Source: UTCFX2 sp963788305
Lineage (GTDB): Bacteria > Chloroflexota > Anaerolineae > Anaerolineales > UBA4823
Direction: 5' to 3'
Length of the DNA: 64,000 bases
Assembly (NCBI GenBank): GCA_963788305.1
Contig: CAWBGK010000009.1
Span: 1-64,000, forward strand
A program made the translations under genes and the position numbers. A model generated the notes under the pieces. That model was given only the letters and a program-made list of their open reading frames with translations. It searched no databases and had not been told where the DNA came from. This document shows positions 1 through 9,783 of this stretch, one piece after another (the stretch's first letter is position 1; each line of letters begins with the position of its first letter).

Positions 1-1289
1 AGTCCCCTGCACCATCGATGTTATTGCCAGAAAGATAACCCTTATCCAATAACCAGTGATTTTGATGTACCTTGAAATTGAGATTAGTAAAACCGTGGTC
101 AGAGACAACAATTAATTGAATATTTTTTTCTTGTTTTTTCAATAACCTATTTAGCACATCTCCAACAAGATGGTCATATTTTTTATACCAAGTTTCAACC
201 ACATCAGGTCGGGTTTTCCAAAACATGTGTTGGATCCGATCAAGCAAATCAAAAACAGATGCGAGCAAACCCTCCTGAAAATTTTCTAAGTGATGAAATA
301 ATAAATTGGCGCGTGCCTGGAAGATTGAATCGCATAACTTCAGGAATTGATCATCAGTAATACACCTGTCCTCCAGCCCTGTTGTGTCTTGCGGCCAACC
401 AAGCGTCAGAAAAGGGCCGCACGTTTTCCATGCATCCTTAACAAACGAAGCAGGTGTGCCATAACGCCACAGTGGGTGAACGGGGTGGATTTGAAGGGGA
501 AGAAAATATAAGTTCAGGAACGGTTTAATGCTGGTAATGATCACCCGAGTGATCGCGTGAACTGATGCTAACCAACTTGCATTGAAGCTTAGCTCCAGGA
601 TAGGGCTCCACTCTCCAAGAAATAATCTTTGGATTACACCTCCAATTTTTACGTCTGCTGTCTGATCATCTATTAAAATGATCTCCAAGGGGACGACCGA
701 ATTCTTGGCGCCATATTTTGTCTTTATCTGCGGACCTTCAATTTCGCCAGAATAACTCATTTTTCCATTCATTTTCAAAGGAAAAATTGGGGTTTTCCCC
801 TGTTTTGAAGGCAGATCTGAATTAGAAGAATAATATGCGCCAACGCCCAGACGTCCTTGAATATCCGGAGTACCCAAACCAGGGAGGGTCCGGACAGGCG
901 ATTCCGGCTCTGGCGGGGAATGTCGCTGGCCACCATAGTGAGGTAGAGGGGAAACCACGGTCTGCCGCGATATCAAAAATCGTCCGGGAATTGGAAGGAC
1001 GAATGAAGGTCGTTCCACCAAAGCTTTTTGATTTTGGAAGAAGCGAAACTTGTAGACTATATGTCTCTGGATCGCGATGAACAAAATCAAACATTCCATG
1101 TTCCCCGGGATTGAGACCGGTCGCAATGCTTGTCCAGGAGACTTCGCTTTGAGGTGGATTGGATACCTGAAATTTCGAGTACCGGCCTTTTTCTAGGAAT
1201 GCACCTAAATTAGGCAACTTTCCTTCTTGTTGAAGCTTTTCAAAGAGAACCGGGTCGTAAGCATCAAGCCCGATAATAACTGTTTTCAT
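1..1289 (-). CDS. Alkaline-phosphatase-superfamily phosphodiesterase/nucleotidase-like protein, partial, one frame break
   Basis: This hydrolase of the alkaline phosphatase fold (type I phosphodiesterase/nucleotide pyrophosphatase group) runs off the left edge. I start it at the ATG at 1289, which gives MKTVIIGLDAYDP; longer upstream starts add a sequence with no family resemblance. The first Asp of GLDAYDP is the expected metal ligand, and the stretch with SWTSIATGLNPGEHG (about residues 50-65) holds the usual Ser/Thr nucleophile region. A later VSDHGF motif (window about 86-106) supplies further metal ligands, so the fold is recognisable over about 420 residues. The frame changes near 885: PARAGI continues as PVRTLPGLG in another frame after removal of one base. 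Substrate cannot be predicted; family members act on phosphodiesters, nucleotides or phosphonates. It is probably transcribed alone, behind the terminator at 1411-1450. Confidence 0.8.
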
Positions 1290-1410
1290 GTGATCGACAG
1301 AATCCTTATATAATATTCTAGGCAACAGGGGGATATTATACCGTCTGAAATCGAAAAAATAGAGACCAGATAGCATTTTCTGCCGCTGTATAATTTCCGA
1401 AGTGTATGAA

Positions 1411-1450
1411 AATAGAAAAACAGCGGACTTTGTTCCGCTGTTTTTCTATT
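1411..1450. terminator. Perfect 17-bp hairpin, intrinsic terminator
   Basis: The arms 1411-1427 and 1434-1450 are perfect inverted repeats of 17 bases around a 6-base loop. The stem has a GC core (CAGCGGA) flanked by A and T runs, so it can terminate in either direction. It lies just downstream of the acyl-CoA synthetase/GNAT gene (stop at 1471). Confidence 0.85.
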
Positions 1451-1470
1451 ACCTTACAAATACTTATTGG

Positions 1471-4234
1471 TTATAACTGAAGATCTGCCCGAGCCAGACC
1501 ATCCGATTGTTCCGAGATGGAAAAGCCAAAGATGTCGAGAATTTTCCGCATCGCGTGATTGTCCTGGGTCATAACACATTCAATTCGTTCGTATTTCTCG
1601 CGTTTTTGCTACATCAATCAGTCGTCGCATGAGCTCTTTCCCAATTCCCATCCCCTGACAGAAATCGCTAACCAGCATGCTGAAACGTGCAGCATTAGAG
1701 CCGTGAAGCCTGGTCATTCGACGTGGCCGCGATAACCCTGAGCTCATTTTCTTTGGCGTCTGGTTTTTCAACGATTAATGCTATCTCGTTGTTGTAATCC
1801 CCATGACAAATTCTTGAGAGGCGATCGTGTTTTGCCCGATCGCTAAGTCGCCTGGGATTCAGAAACCGCAAGTATACGCTTCTATCCGAAAGGGATTCAT
1901 GAAAATCTACCATCAAAGGTTCATCTTCAGCTTTAACAGGTCGGAAAATCAGCCTTGATCCATCCTTTGCAGTCCATTCAGTCACATACTGGTTAGGATA
2001 AGGTCTGATTGCAAGACGAGGGAGCTGCTCCTCTTTTGTATCTTTATCATAAATGACAATCCTTGCATCCAAAGCCAGAAGTCTTTCCGGGGAGGCTAAT
2101 AACGGATTGATATCTAATTCCTTAATCCAGGGTTGTTCACATATTAGTGTGCTGAATCTAACGACAAGCCTCTCCAGCATGGACATGTCGACTGCTTCGC
2201 GTCCGCGAACACCTTGTAAAGCCTTGTAAATACGTGTCCGTTCCATCATGCGGCGAGCTAAAGTTGAATTCAATGGGGGCAGACCCAACGCGCTGTCTTT
2301 GAATACCTCAACCAGCTGTCCTCCAAGGCCAAAAAGAATGACTGGTCCAAATTGGGGGTCATTGCTGCAGCCGAGGATGATTTCGTAACCCTCAAGATCG
2401 ATCATCGGTTGGACAGTCACGCCTAAGAAATGCATTTTACCAGCGGCATCTTTCTCCCCAACTTTTAGTTTAATATTTTCGGAAATCTTTTTATAGGCTG
2501 CTCTCAGAGATACTTCGTCCCGAAGATTGAGCTGGACTCCACCGACATCCGTCTTGTGAGTGATCGTTTCAGAATGCAGTTTCAATACGACTGGATAGCC
2601 AATTTGGTCTGCGGCCGCGACTGCATTATCCTCAGTAACAGCGATGATTGTCTCAACAGTTGGAATTCGGTATGCGGAAAGCAGCTGCTTCGATTCATGT
2701 TCGGTCAGTATGGTTCGACTTTCTTCACGTGCCATTCTGATGATCTCTCTTGCTCGAGCGGCATCTGGAGGTCTATCAAGATTATAGGCAGCGAGCGTCG
2801 GTGTCTCGTACAAACGGTCGAGTATACCTGAATAGTTAGCCATGAAATCGAACATTCTGGCAGCGGTATCAGGATAAGGAAAGGATGGGATATTTGCACG
2901 TGAAAGGATTTTATCTCCTTCCTCAATATTTGCACCGCCCATCCAACTGGCCAGGACAGGCTTGTCTAACGTCTGTGCATGCTTTACCAATTCCTCTGCC
3001 GTTTTTGTTGGATCGGTCATATCTTGAGGGGTCAAAATCACCAGTATGCCATCACTATTATCATCATTTGCAGAAATTTCAAGTGCTTTTGCATAACGTT
3101 CAGGGCTGGCATCGCCTAAAATATCAACTGGATTATTATGACTCCAGGCAGAAGGAAGCAATTCGTTGTATGCCTGCATAGTTTCGTCTGAAAGCAGAGC
3201 TAGCTGACCACCATTCGTTATTAATGCATCGGTCGCAAGAACGCCAGGGCCACCTGCATTTGTAAGAATGGTCAAGCGGTTTCCTTTTGGCGCGGGTTGT
3301 TTAGAAAACAAGTCAGCCATGTGGAATAACTCAGCAATGCTGTCTACTCGGAGTACTCCCGCACGTCTGAAAGCAACTTCCAGGACTGTATCACTTCCTG
3401 TCAATGATCCAGTATGCGAAGCAGCCGCTCGAGCTGCGCCTTCAGTTCGTCCAGGTTTGATTACGATTATCGGCTTTGTATTAGCTACCTGTCTCGCTGC
3501 AGATAGGAATGAGCGGGCATCGCCAATTGTCTCCATATAAATGACGATACTTTCGGTGTTTGGGTCATCCCCCAGATAGAAGATCAAATCTCCCCAACCA
3601 ACATCCAACATGGATCCAATCGAAACAAAATGACTGAAACCAACATTCTCGGTCAGGCTCCAGTCGAGAACCGCCGTGCAGAGGGCACCGCTTTGACTGA
3701 TAAAACCTACTTTCCCTGGGCGAGCCATTGCTGCTGCAAATGTTGCGTTCAAACCACTCATCGGGCTCATCACGCCCAGGCAGTTCGGACCAATGATTCG
3801 CATCCCGCCCAGATTTGCATATTCCATAATCTGGCGTTCGAGCTCCAAACCTTTTGGACCGGTTTCTTTGAAGCCTGCAGAAATGATTATTGCTCCTTTA
3901 ATTCCTGCTTCAACGCATTCAGAAATAATAGCTGGAACACTAGGGGCAGGTGTTACAACCACAGCGAGTTCAATTTGCTCAGACACCGAAGAAATCGAAG
4001 GATAAGCTTTAACTCCAAGAACGCTAGATCGCTTGGGATTGATTGGAAAAACAGCCCCCCCGAATGGATTGCTTATTAGATTCCACATTAATGTCCGACC
4101 AACACTGCCTATCGTCTCGGTGGCGCCAATGAGTGCGACATTTTTGGCGCAAAAATCGCCGATAGTGGATTTTGCTCGTATGAAAGGATATCATGCACTG
4201 GATCAAGAACAGGTAGACTATTCGAAGACATCAT
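1471..4234 (-). CDS. Bifunctional ADP-forming acyl-CoA synthetase / GNAT N-acetyltransferase, three frame breaks
   Basis: About 920 residues. The order is a CoA-binding Rossmann domain (IGATETIGSVG near residue 35), succinyl-CoA-ligase-like domains, an ATP-grasp domain (from LTEHESKQLLSAYRIPTVET, about residue 510) and a C-terminal GNAT domain (FRPVKAEDEPLM onward; acetyl-CoA loop QGMGIGKEL). The family either makes acetyl/acyl-CoA with ATP or acts as a PatZ-like protein lysine acetyltransferase; the sequence does not decide between them. The start is the ATG at 4234 (or 4231), preceded by AAGGGA. Frame breaks: near 4143 (five T where six restore the frame), near 1730, and near 1600, after which the frame ends with ARADLQL and a stop at 1471-1473. 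Without these repairs the GNAT domain would look truncated. It stands alone between a terminator and a divergent promoter region. Confidence 0.85.
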
Positions 4235-4582
4235 TTTTTTTATTCCCTTGTTGTTTTTATTGCCAAATTTACGCTAATGCAGATTCTAATCCCATGACGG
4301 AATGTTGGTTATTCAATTCTTCATTGTAACTTAAATCCTAAATGTGCAATTAGTAACATATGTTATCAATTATTCGTGAAAAATAACACAAAACCAAATT
4401 GCTTCCGATCCATAGACAATGGAAACAATACTGATAGCAAATGACTGAATTTGTATAAGAACTCAAATAGTGACCATTTCCCTTCGCTTTTTTCCATTCA
4501 ATCCTACGTGCCGCGTTCAGCTTGCGCTATAATTTAGCATGAATAGTCCTGATTTATTTGCCTTAAGTACTGGAACAATCTA
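4235..4582. promoter_or_regulatory. Divergent intergenic region with a candidate -10 box and mini-ORF
   Basis: About 350 bases separate two divergent genes. A TATAAT lies at 4528-4533 on the plus strand with no good -35. Five bases after it an ATG at 4539 opens a 14-codon frame (MNSPDLFALSTGTI) whose TAA at 4581-4583 overlaps the ATG of the next gene, as TAATG. That could be a coupled leader peptide or chance. The rest of the gap is AT-rich and shows no clear repeats. Confidence 0.25.
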
Positions 4583-5815
4583 ATGGTGGATCGAAAGAAA
4601 ATTCAAGCCTGGATCAAGGAGATTGAGCAAAGGCCATCCTCTGCGGCGTTGATTTTGAATTATATTGGAAATCGTTTGGAGGAATTGACATCAAAGAATG
4701 AAGAATTACAAGCAGAAATTTTTGCTTTACAATCTGGAAACCGAGTGGGAGCATATGAAAATAAGATTGCTCACCTGGAATACCAAATTGATTTATTAAA
4801 GCGACAGGGTTTTGCAATTGATCCAGAATCCTCTACCGAAGCGCATAAGGCTATTCTTACTCTTAATAATTCAAAAGACTTTTCTAAACTGCTGATTTAT
4901 GATTCGACCAGTCGAGTCGCCAAATTGGATTTTTCTCCAAATCTTCACCAGAAGTTCACAGAAATCGGTCAATTAACAAATATTGACAGTATCCAACCTG
5001 AGACATTTCGAATTGTATCTGCTTTACCAAATGAGGAACTCTTGTTTGTATTTGATTCAGGTCGCGTGGCAACGGTTGGAATTGAGAAAATTTCGCTCGC
5101 ACAAGCTCAATTAACAGCAGACGATAAAGTTGAAAAGAGAATTTTAAGCTGGGATAATGTGGGAAAACCCATAAATACAAACGGTGGGGAACACCTTTCG
5201 TGCATTTCATCTTTCTCACAATTGCCTTTTTCGGACTATTTTTTCCTCATAAGCAGACGCGGCTACTCAAAAAAAATACGTACCAGCATGGCCAACTCCA
5301 TTATCTCCAATCATTACATTGGAACGAGTATTCAATCAAAACCAGACTGTTTGTTCACGATGAGTTTGGTTCAATCGGATGAAAAGCTCGTTGTTATGTC
5401 TCAAGAGGGATTCCTTTTGGGTATTTCAAACCAGTCGATACCAGTTTCCTTAGAGGAGATCTTCAAATTAAATATTTCAGACCATGTCGTTGCGTTTATG
5501 AAACCAAAACGTGACGAATATATTCTTGTTATGACAAATATTGGGAAAACGGCACAAATAATGGTTGAACAGATTGAGATGGTTAATAGTATAAGAACAA
5601 GAGGCCAGGGATTTTTATCGACAAAACGCAAAAATCAGGGGGTAAGAGTTATAGGTGCGGTTGCAGCCCGAGATGAAGACATGGGGATTGTCATTGACCA
5701 GTTTGGTAATATTTCTGCAATCACCATTGGCGAGCTTGCTGATGCGGGAACTCTTCCAAACGGAATCGTGCCGATAGCTTTTGCTGTAATTTCATCGCAA
5801 GATCGATCCAGCTAA
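4583..5815 (+). CDS. Coiled-coil protein with a DNA-gyrase-A-tail-like beta-propeller
   Basis: 410 residues, not a named family that I recognise. The first 80 residues are charged and helical, with a predicted coiled coil around residues 25-80 (RLEELTSKNEELQAEIFAL). The rest reads as repeated beta blades of the type found in the C-terminal domain of GyrA/ParC: FFLISRRGYSKKI, LVVMSQEGFLLGI, ILVMTNIGKTAQI, followed by an RTRGQGF stretch and DEDMGIVIDQFGNISAITIGEL. The GyrA-box consensus itself is not matched well, and no breakage-reunion (Tyr) domain is present, so it is not a topoisomerase. It may bind DNA or a partner protein. The stop lies four bases before the Hsp70-like gene, so the two are almost certainly co-expressed. 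The resemblance to GyrA tails is my reading by eye. Confidence 0.6.
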   Translation: MVDRKKIQAWIKEIEQRPSSAALILNYIGNRLEELTSKNEELQAEIFALQSGNRVGAYENKIAHLEYQIDLLKRQGFAIDPESSTEAHKAILTLNNSKDFSKLLIYDSTSRVAKLDFSPNLHQKFTEIGQLTNIDSIQPETFRIVSALPNEELLFVFDSGRVATVGIEKISLAQAQLTADDKVEKRILSWDNVGKPINTNGGEHLSCISSFSQLPFSDYFFLISRRGYSKKIRTSMANSIISNHYIGTSIQSKPDCLFTMSLVQSDEKLVVMSQEGFLLGISNQSIPVSLEEIFKLNISDHVVAFMKPKRDEYILVMTNIGKTAQIMVEQIEMVNSIRTRGQGFLSTKRKNQGVRVIGAVAARDEDMGIVIDQFGNISAITIGELADAGTLPNGIVPIAFAVISSQDRSS

Positions 5816-5819
5816 CATT

Positions 5820-7163
5820 ATGGGTGTCAACGTCGGCCTGGACTTTGGGACATCTAACTCAGGAATTGGAATATATAATGGTTCGCAGGTTAATTTGCTA
5901 CCCATAGATTCTCAAGCTTCAATGCCAGAAGTTGTCAAGTCAATACTCTACATAACACGCGATCACAACCATTTCATCGGTCAACAAGCAGTGGATCTTT
6001 ATCATATCCAAAATACAAATCGTGCCAGGAAATTTGTAAAAAAATGGGCAGGTGAGTTGGAATATATCGGCTCTGAAATGAGATATGTCCGCGACCTTTA
6101 TGTCTTTGAGGATGAGTTAAAGCCAGGCCGTTTGATCCAATACATCAAGACAGCTCTGAGGAAAATGGGTGGGTTGTCTGGTTATCGCGGAACCAATATT
6201 TTTGATCAGTTTTATTCGGTCGACGATTTAGTAAAAATTTTCCTATCAAGTATCAAACAACGCGCAGAAATCATTTTGAAGTCGGACATTACCGGTGTAG
6301 TAATCGGACGACCAATTCTTTTTTCAGAGAATACTGATTTTGATAAGCTGGCAGAAGACACCTTGTATTATTCTGCCTTGAAAGCAGGATTTATTAACGT
6401 TGTTTTCGAATACGAGCCAGTCGCTGCTGCGCTTTATTATGAGAAAAGCTTGAAAGGAACTCAAAAAGCGTTGATATTTGATCTTGGAGGAGGTACGCTT
6501 GACATTGCTCTGGTAAAAATCGGTGATCCTGGTCAAAGGAAGATTTATGCCAGCGGAGGCATTGAGATTGCCGGGAGCGATTTTGATCGTGAAATTATTA
6601 AAAAACAGCTGCTAACTTATTTTGATCCAAAAAATGACGACATGCTTCCTGAAATTAAGGAGATGATCCAGGCGGTTCCCGATTGGATCGCATTGACTGA
6701 GATGAGCACCCCAATTCATCACACAATTCTCAAGCAAGTCCTCCAAGAAAAACTAGCAACCAATGAATTAAGAAGATTGGAGTCTCTAATCTTCAATGAT
6801 CTTGCTTTTGCATTTTACAATAAAGTTGAAGAAGGAAAGATCGCATTATCCGGGCAAGGGGCAGCTCTGATTCGGATGGACGAAAAGGCTATTAATATTT
6901 GGGAGCTTTACACACGCAATCAGTTCGAATCAGATATCCAATTTCAAATTGCTCAGGTTGAAAAGGCGATCAGGGATGTTGTTAAAATCGCAGGTATGGA
7001 GCCAGCCGAAGTCGATGTTGTTGTCAAAACGGGTGGCTCATCAAGTATCCCAGTTTTTACGGAAAAACTTGAGAATATTTTTGGTAAAAACAAAATCGTC
7101 GAGACAAATTCGTTCAGCAGTGTGACAGCAGGCCTGGCGATCCGCGCTCATGAAATATTCTAG
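5820..7163 (+). CDS. Hsp70-family ATPase (YegD-like)
   Basis: 447 residues. It has the actin/Hsp70 ATPase signatures: phosphate-1 loop GLDFGTSNSGIG (residues 6-17), phosphate-2 loop LIFDLGGGTLDIALV (about 220), and the adenosine region VVVKTGGSSSIPVF (about 405). There is no C-terminal peptide-binding domain of the DnaK type, and the length fits YegD-like stand-alone ATPases. No Shine-Dalgarno is seen in the four-base gap after the propeller protein, which suggests translational coupling. The pairing implies that the propeller/coiled-coil protein may be its partner or substrate adaptor. The cellular role of this subfamily is poorly known. Confidence 0.85.
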   Translation: MGVNVGLDFGTSNSGIGIYNGSQVNLLPIDSQASMPEVVKSILYITRDHNHFIGQQAVDLYHIQNTNRARKFVKKWAGELEYIGSEMRYVRDLYVFEDELKPGRLIQYIKTALRKMGGLSGYRGTNIFDQFYSVDDLVKIFLSSIKQRAEIILKSDITGVVIGRPILFSENTDFDKLAEDTLYYSALKAGFINVVFEYEPVAAALYYEKSLKGTQKALIFDLGGGTLDIALVKIGDPGQRKIYASGGIEIAGSDFDREIIKKQLLTYFDPKNDDMLPEIKEMIQAVPDWIALTEMSTPIHHTILKQVLQEKLATNELRRLESLIFNDLAFAFYNKVEEGKIALSGQGAALIRMDEKAINIWELYTRNQFESDIQFQIAQVEKAIRDVVKIAGMEPAEVDVVVKTGGSSSIPVFTEKLENIFGKNKIVETNSFSSVTAGLAIRAHEIF

Positions 7164-7170
7164 CACAGGT

Positions 7171-7183
7171 TATAATTTCCTCC
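7171..7183 (+). promoter_or_regulatory. TATAAT box seven bases before the rarA start (possible leaderless promoter)
   Basis: TATAAT at 7171-7176 is followed by seven bases and then the rarA ATG at 7184. No Shine-Dalgarno precedes that ATG. Transcription would begin at or next to the start codon, the arrangement seen in leaderless genes of several bacterial phyla. The -35 region is weak. Confidence 0.4.
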
Positions 7184-8591
7184 ATGGATCTATTTACCCA
7201 CGCCTTGAATGAGAGAATGAAAGATGAAGCTCCGTTAGCTGCCAGGATGAGATCGCGGACTCTGGAAGAATTTTTCGGACAAGAAGAGATCCTTGGTCCT
7301 GGTAAACTGCTACGAAGAGCCATTGAAGCGGACAAATTGTTTTCTTCGATAATCCTTTGGGGACCTCCTGGAAGCGGAAAAACGACCCTGGCAATGATCA
7401 TTGCCAACCAAACAAAAAGCCATTTTAATACTTTGTCTGCAGTTCTAGCGGGAAAGGCCGATCTCAAACAAGTAATCGATCAAGCGATAGAGCGCCGTAA
7501 ATTCTATGGAAAACGAACGATCTTATTTGTTGATGAAGTCCATCGCTGGAATAGAGCTCAACAAGATGCGCTTCTCCCTCACGTTGAAACCGGAACTGTG
7601 ACTTTAATTGGAGCCACGACCGAGAATCCATATTTCGAAGTTATTGGAGCATTAGTAAGCCGGTCCAGAGTATTTCTCTTGCGCCCCCTTTCAGATGATG
7701 ATGTCCGAAAGGTTTTAGAACTTGCTTTAAACGATGCAGAACGGGGGTACGGCAGTCGAGTTATCGAACTTGAACCCGATGCGATGACGCATTTGATCCG
7801 GGTTTCTGGAGGAGATGCGCGTAACGCACTTAATGCCTTGGAGTTAGCGGTTGAGAGCACCCCTGAGGCAGCTGGAGGAAAGATAATTATCACTTTAGCT
7901 GTGGCGCAAGAATCGATCCAACGTAGAGCTGTGCTTTACGACAAGGATGGTGATGCTCATTATGATACGATTTCCGCTTTTATAAAGTCAATCCGCGGTT
8001 CTGATCCTGATGCAGCACTATACTGGCTTGCAAAAATGCTATATGCTGGAGAAGATCCCAGGTTTATTTTGCGAAGACTCATAATATTGGCCGGTGAAGA
8101 TATTGGCCTGGCAGACCCGCGCGGTTTGTTGGTGGCGACAGCCGCGGCACAAGCTTTTGATTATATCGGTTTGCCTGAGGGGATTTTCCCTATCGTCGAA
8201 GCGACACTTTACCTTTCAACAGCACCAAAATCAAATTCAGGACTGGCGTATTTCAAGGCATTTCAACGGATCGAACAGGAAGGAATCGCAGCTGTTCCCG
8301 CTCACCTCCAGGATTCTAAACAGGGATGCAAAAACATTAGGTCATGGAGTTGGTTATCAATATCCACACGAAGATCCATCGCATTTTGTGCCACAACAGT
8401 ACCTACCAAAACCGCTGCTTGGTACATATTTTTATCAACCATCCGGATTAGGTTATGAAGCAGATGTTAATCTACGTTTGGAGCAATGGCGTTTGGCACA
8501 GCGTGCAGCACTGGGAATATCAAAAGAAGAGCTGCTGCCAAATCTAAACGATGATCAAATAAAAAATATCAAGGGAAAGCATGGGAGATAG
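7184..8591 (+). CDS. rarA: Replication-associated recombination protein A (RarA/MgsA), one frame break
   Basis: AAA+ ATPase of the clamp-loader-like RarA/MgsA family, which acts at stalled replication forks and gaps. N-terminal RSRTLEEFFGQEEILGPG is the family hallmark. Walker A is GPPGSGKTT (about residues 60-68), Walker B ILFVDEVHRWN, sensor 1 LIGATTENPYF, and the arginine-finger region is SRSRVF. The C-terminal tetramerisation part is intact but in another frame: after PAHLQDS (near 8319) removal of one A restores NRDAKTLGHGVGYQYPHED through VPQQYLP to the stop at 8589-8591. Repaired length is about 468 residues, near the family norm. It stands between Hsp70 and the phosphatase gene in the same run. 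Confidence 0.93.
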
Positions 8592-8600
8592 TCCGATCAG

Positions 8601-9218
8601 ATGCCTACTTTCTTGCTGATAAGGCATGGGGAAAATGATTATGTGAAAAAAGGCCGATTGGCAGGCCGAATGCCCGATATTCACCTTAATGATAGAGGCC
8701 GGAGTCAGGCAAATGAGTTGGTTTCAATTCTATCAGGTTTATCTATAAGTGCTGTGTATTCCAGTCCTTTGGAAAGAGCTATAGAGACTGCGACTCCGAT
8801 CGCAGAAAGATTTGGAATACCAGTAATTACAAGCGATGGCTTGATAGAGGTCAATTCCGGCGAATGGCAAGGTAAGAAAATCTCGGGATTACACAAGCTG
8901 AAGGAATGGAAGCTTGTTCAGCTAACGCCTTCGCTAGCAAAATTCCCTTGTGGAGAGACAATACCACAGGCTCAATTCAGAATCGTTCAGGAATTAGAAA
9001 ATCTGTCTGAAAAACACGAAAAGAATGATATCCTTGTTTGCGTATCGCATGCAGATCCAATCAGATTGGCCGTTGCGTTTTTTTCAGGTATCCCGCTGGA
9101 TTTATTTCAGCGTCTGATGATTGCTCCTGCTTCAATCACTACAATTGAAATAGGATTCACTGCTACGAAATTGATAGGACTTAATTACACGCCAACTTTC
9201 AAACTTCACGACCAATGA
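8601..9218 (+). CDS. Histidine phosphatase superfamily protein (MSMEG_4193-like phosphomutase)
   Basis: 205 residues of the phosphoglycerate-mutase-like fold. The RHG motif (LIRHGEND, residues 6-13) carries the phospho-accepting His; SSPLERAIETA and the late CVSHADPIR complete the catalytic pocket. Its position immediately before DUF3090 and an SCO1664-like gene matches the conserved gene trio in actinobacteria, in which the phosphatase is called the MSMEG_4193 family. Its substrate is unknown. It starts nine bases after the rarA stop. Confidence 0.85.
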   Translation: MPTFLLIRHGENDYVKKGRLAGRMPDIHLNDRGRSQANELVSILSGLSISAVYSSPLERAIETATPIAERFGIPVITSDGLIEVNSGEWQGKKISGLHKLKEWKLVQLTPSLAKFPCGETIPQAQFRIVQELENLSEKHEKNDILVCVSHADPIRLAVAFFSGIPLDLFQRLMIAPASITTIEIGFTATKLIGLNYTPTFKLHDQ

Positions 9219-9255
9219 TTCCGGGATTATTTTTTTATCATCCATAGGAGAGCAA

Positions 9256-9783
9256 ATGCCTTCTGAAGAAATTGATCTTCATCCAGTTACCCACATTACA
9301 ACAGATGCTATTGGCCAACCAGGTAAGCGTGTTTTTTATCTGCAAGGCTGGCAAGGGACCCGGACAATAACCCTGATAGCTGAAAAGATACAGATTCAAT
9401 CATTGGCGGTTGGTTTAGAACAATTTCTTTCTGAAATTTATCAGCGATTTCCGAATTTGCCAGAAGATAAAGAAGATTACCAGGAAGAAAAAATGCATAT
9501 TAACCCGCCTGTTGACCCACTTTTCAGAGTGGGGGAGCTAGGATTGGGTTACGATGCTGAAGATGATCTTGTGGTGCTCGTAGCGCGAGAAGCGGTAATC
9601 GAAGACCAGGATCCGGAAAATTTGAGAGTGGTTCGATACTGGTGCACAAGATCGCAAATTCGAGCGATGTGCCATTGGGGAATGCTGGTTGCAGCGAGTG
9701 GTCGTCCCACCTGTCCACAATGTGGAGAAGCTATGGAGCCTGACGGTCATTTCTGTCCGAAGAGAAATGGTCATAAACACTGA
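9256..9783 (+). CDS. DUF3090 family protein
   Basis: 175 residues. The N-terminal RVFYLQGWQGTRTITLIAEK and C-terminal RPTCPQCGEAMEPDGHFCP are typical of DUF3090. The latter is a CxxC...HxC arrangement that looks like a small zinc ribbon. GAGAGCAAATG upstream gives a reasonable ribosome binding site. No enzymatic function is known. In actinobacteria the family travels with the same phosphatase and SCO1664 neighbours, as it does here; its gene overlaps the start of the next one. Confidence 0.88.
   Translation: MPSEEIDLHPVTHITTDAIGQPGKRVFYLQGWQGTRTITLIAEKIQIQSLAVGLEQFLSEIYQRFPNLPEDKEDYQEEKMHINPPVDPLFRVGELGLGYDAEDDLVVLVAREAVIEDQDPENLRVVRYWCTRSQIRAMCHWGMLVAASGRPTCPQCGEAMEPDGHFCPKRNGHKH

Noticed and set aside
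3630..4079. Open frame of 149 codons on the plus strand across the acyl-CoA synthetase gene
   Set aside because: It lies entirely antisense to a strongly conserved domain, has no binding site, and its translation resembles no known family.
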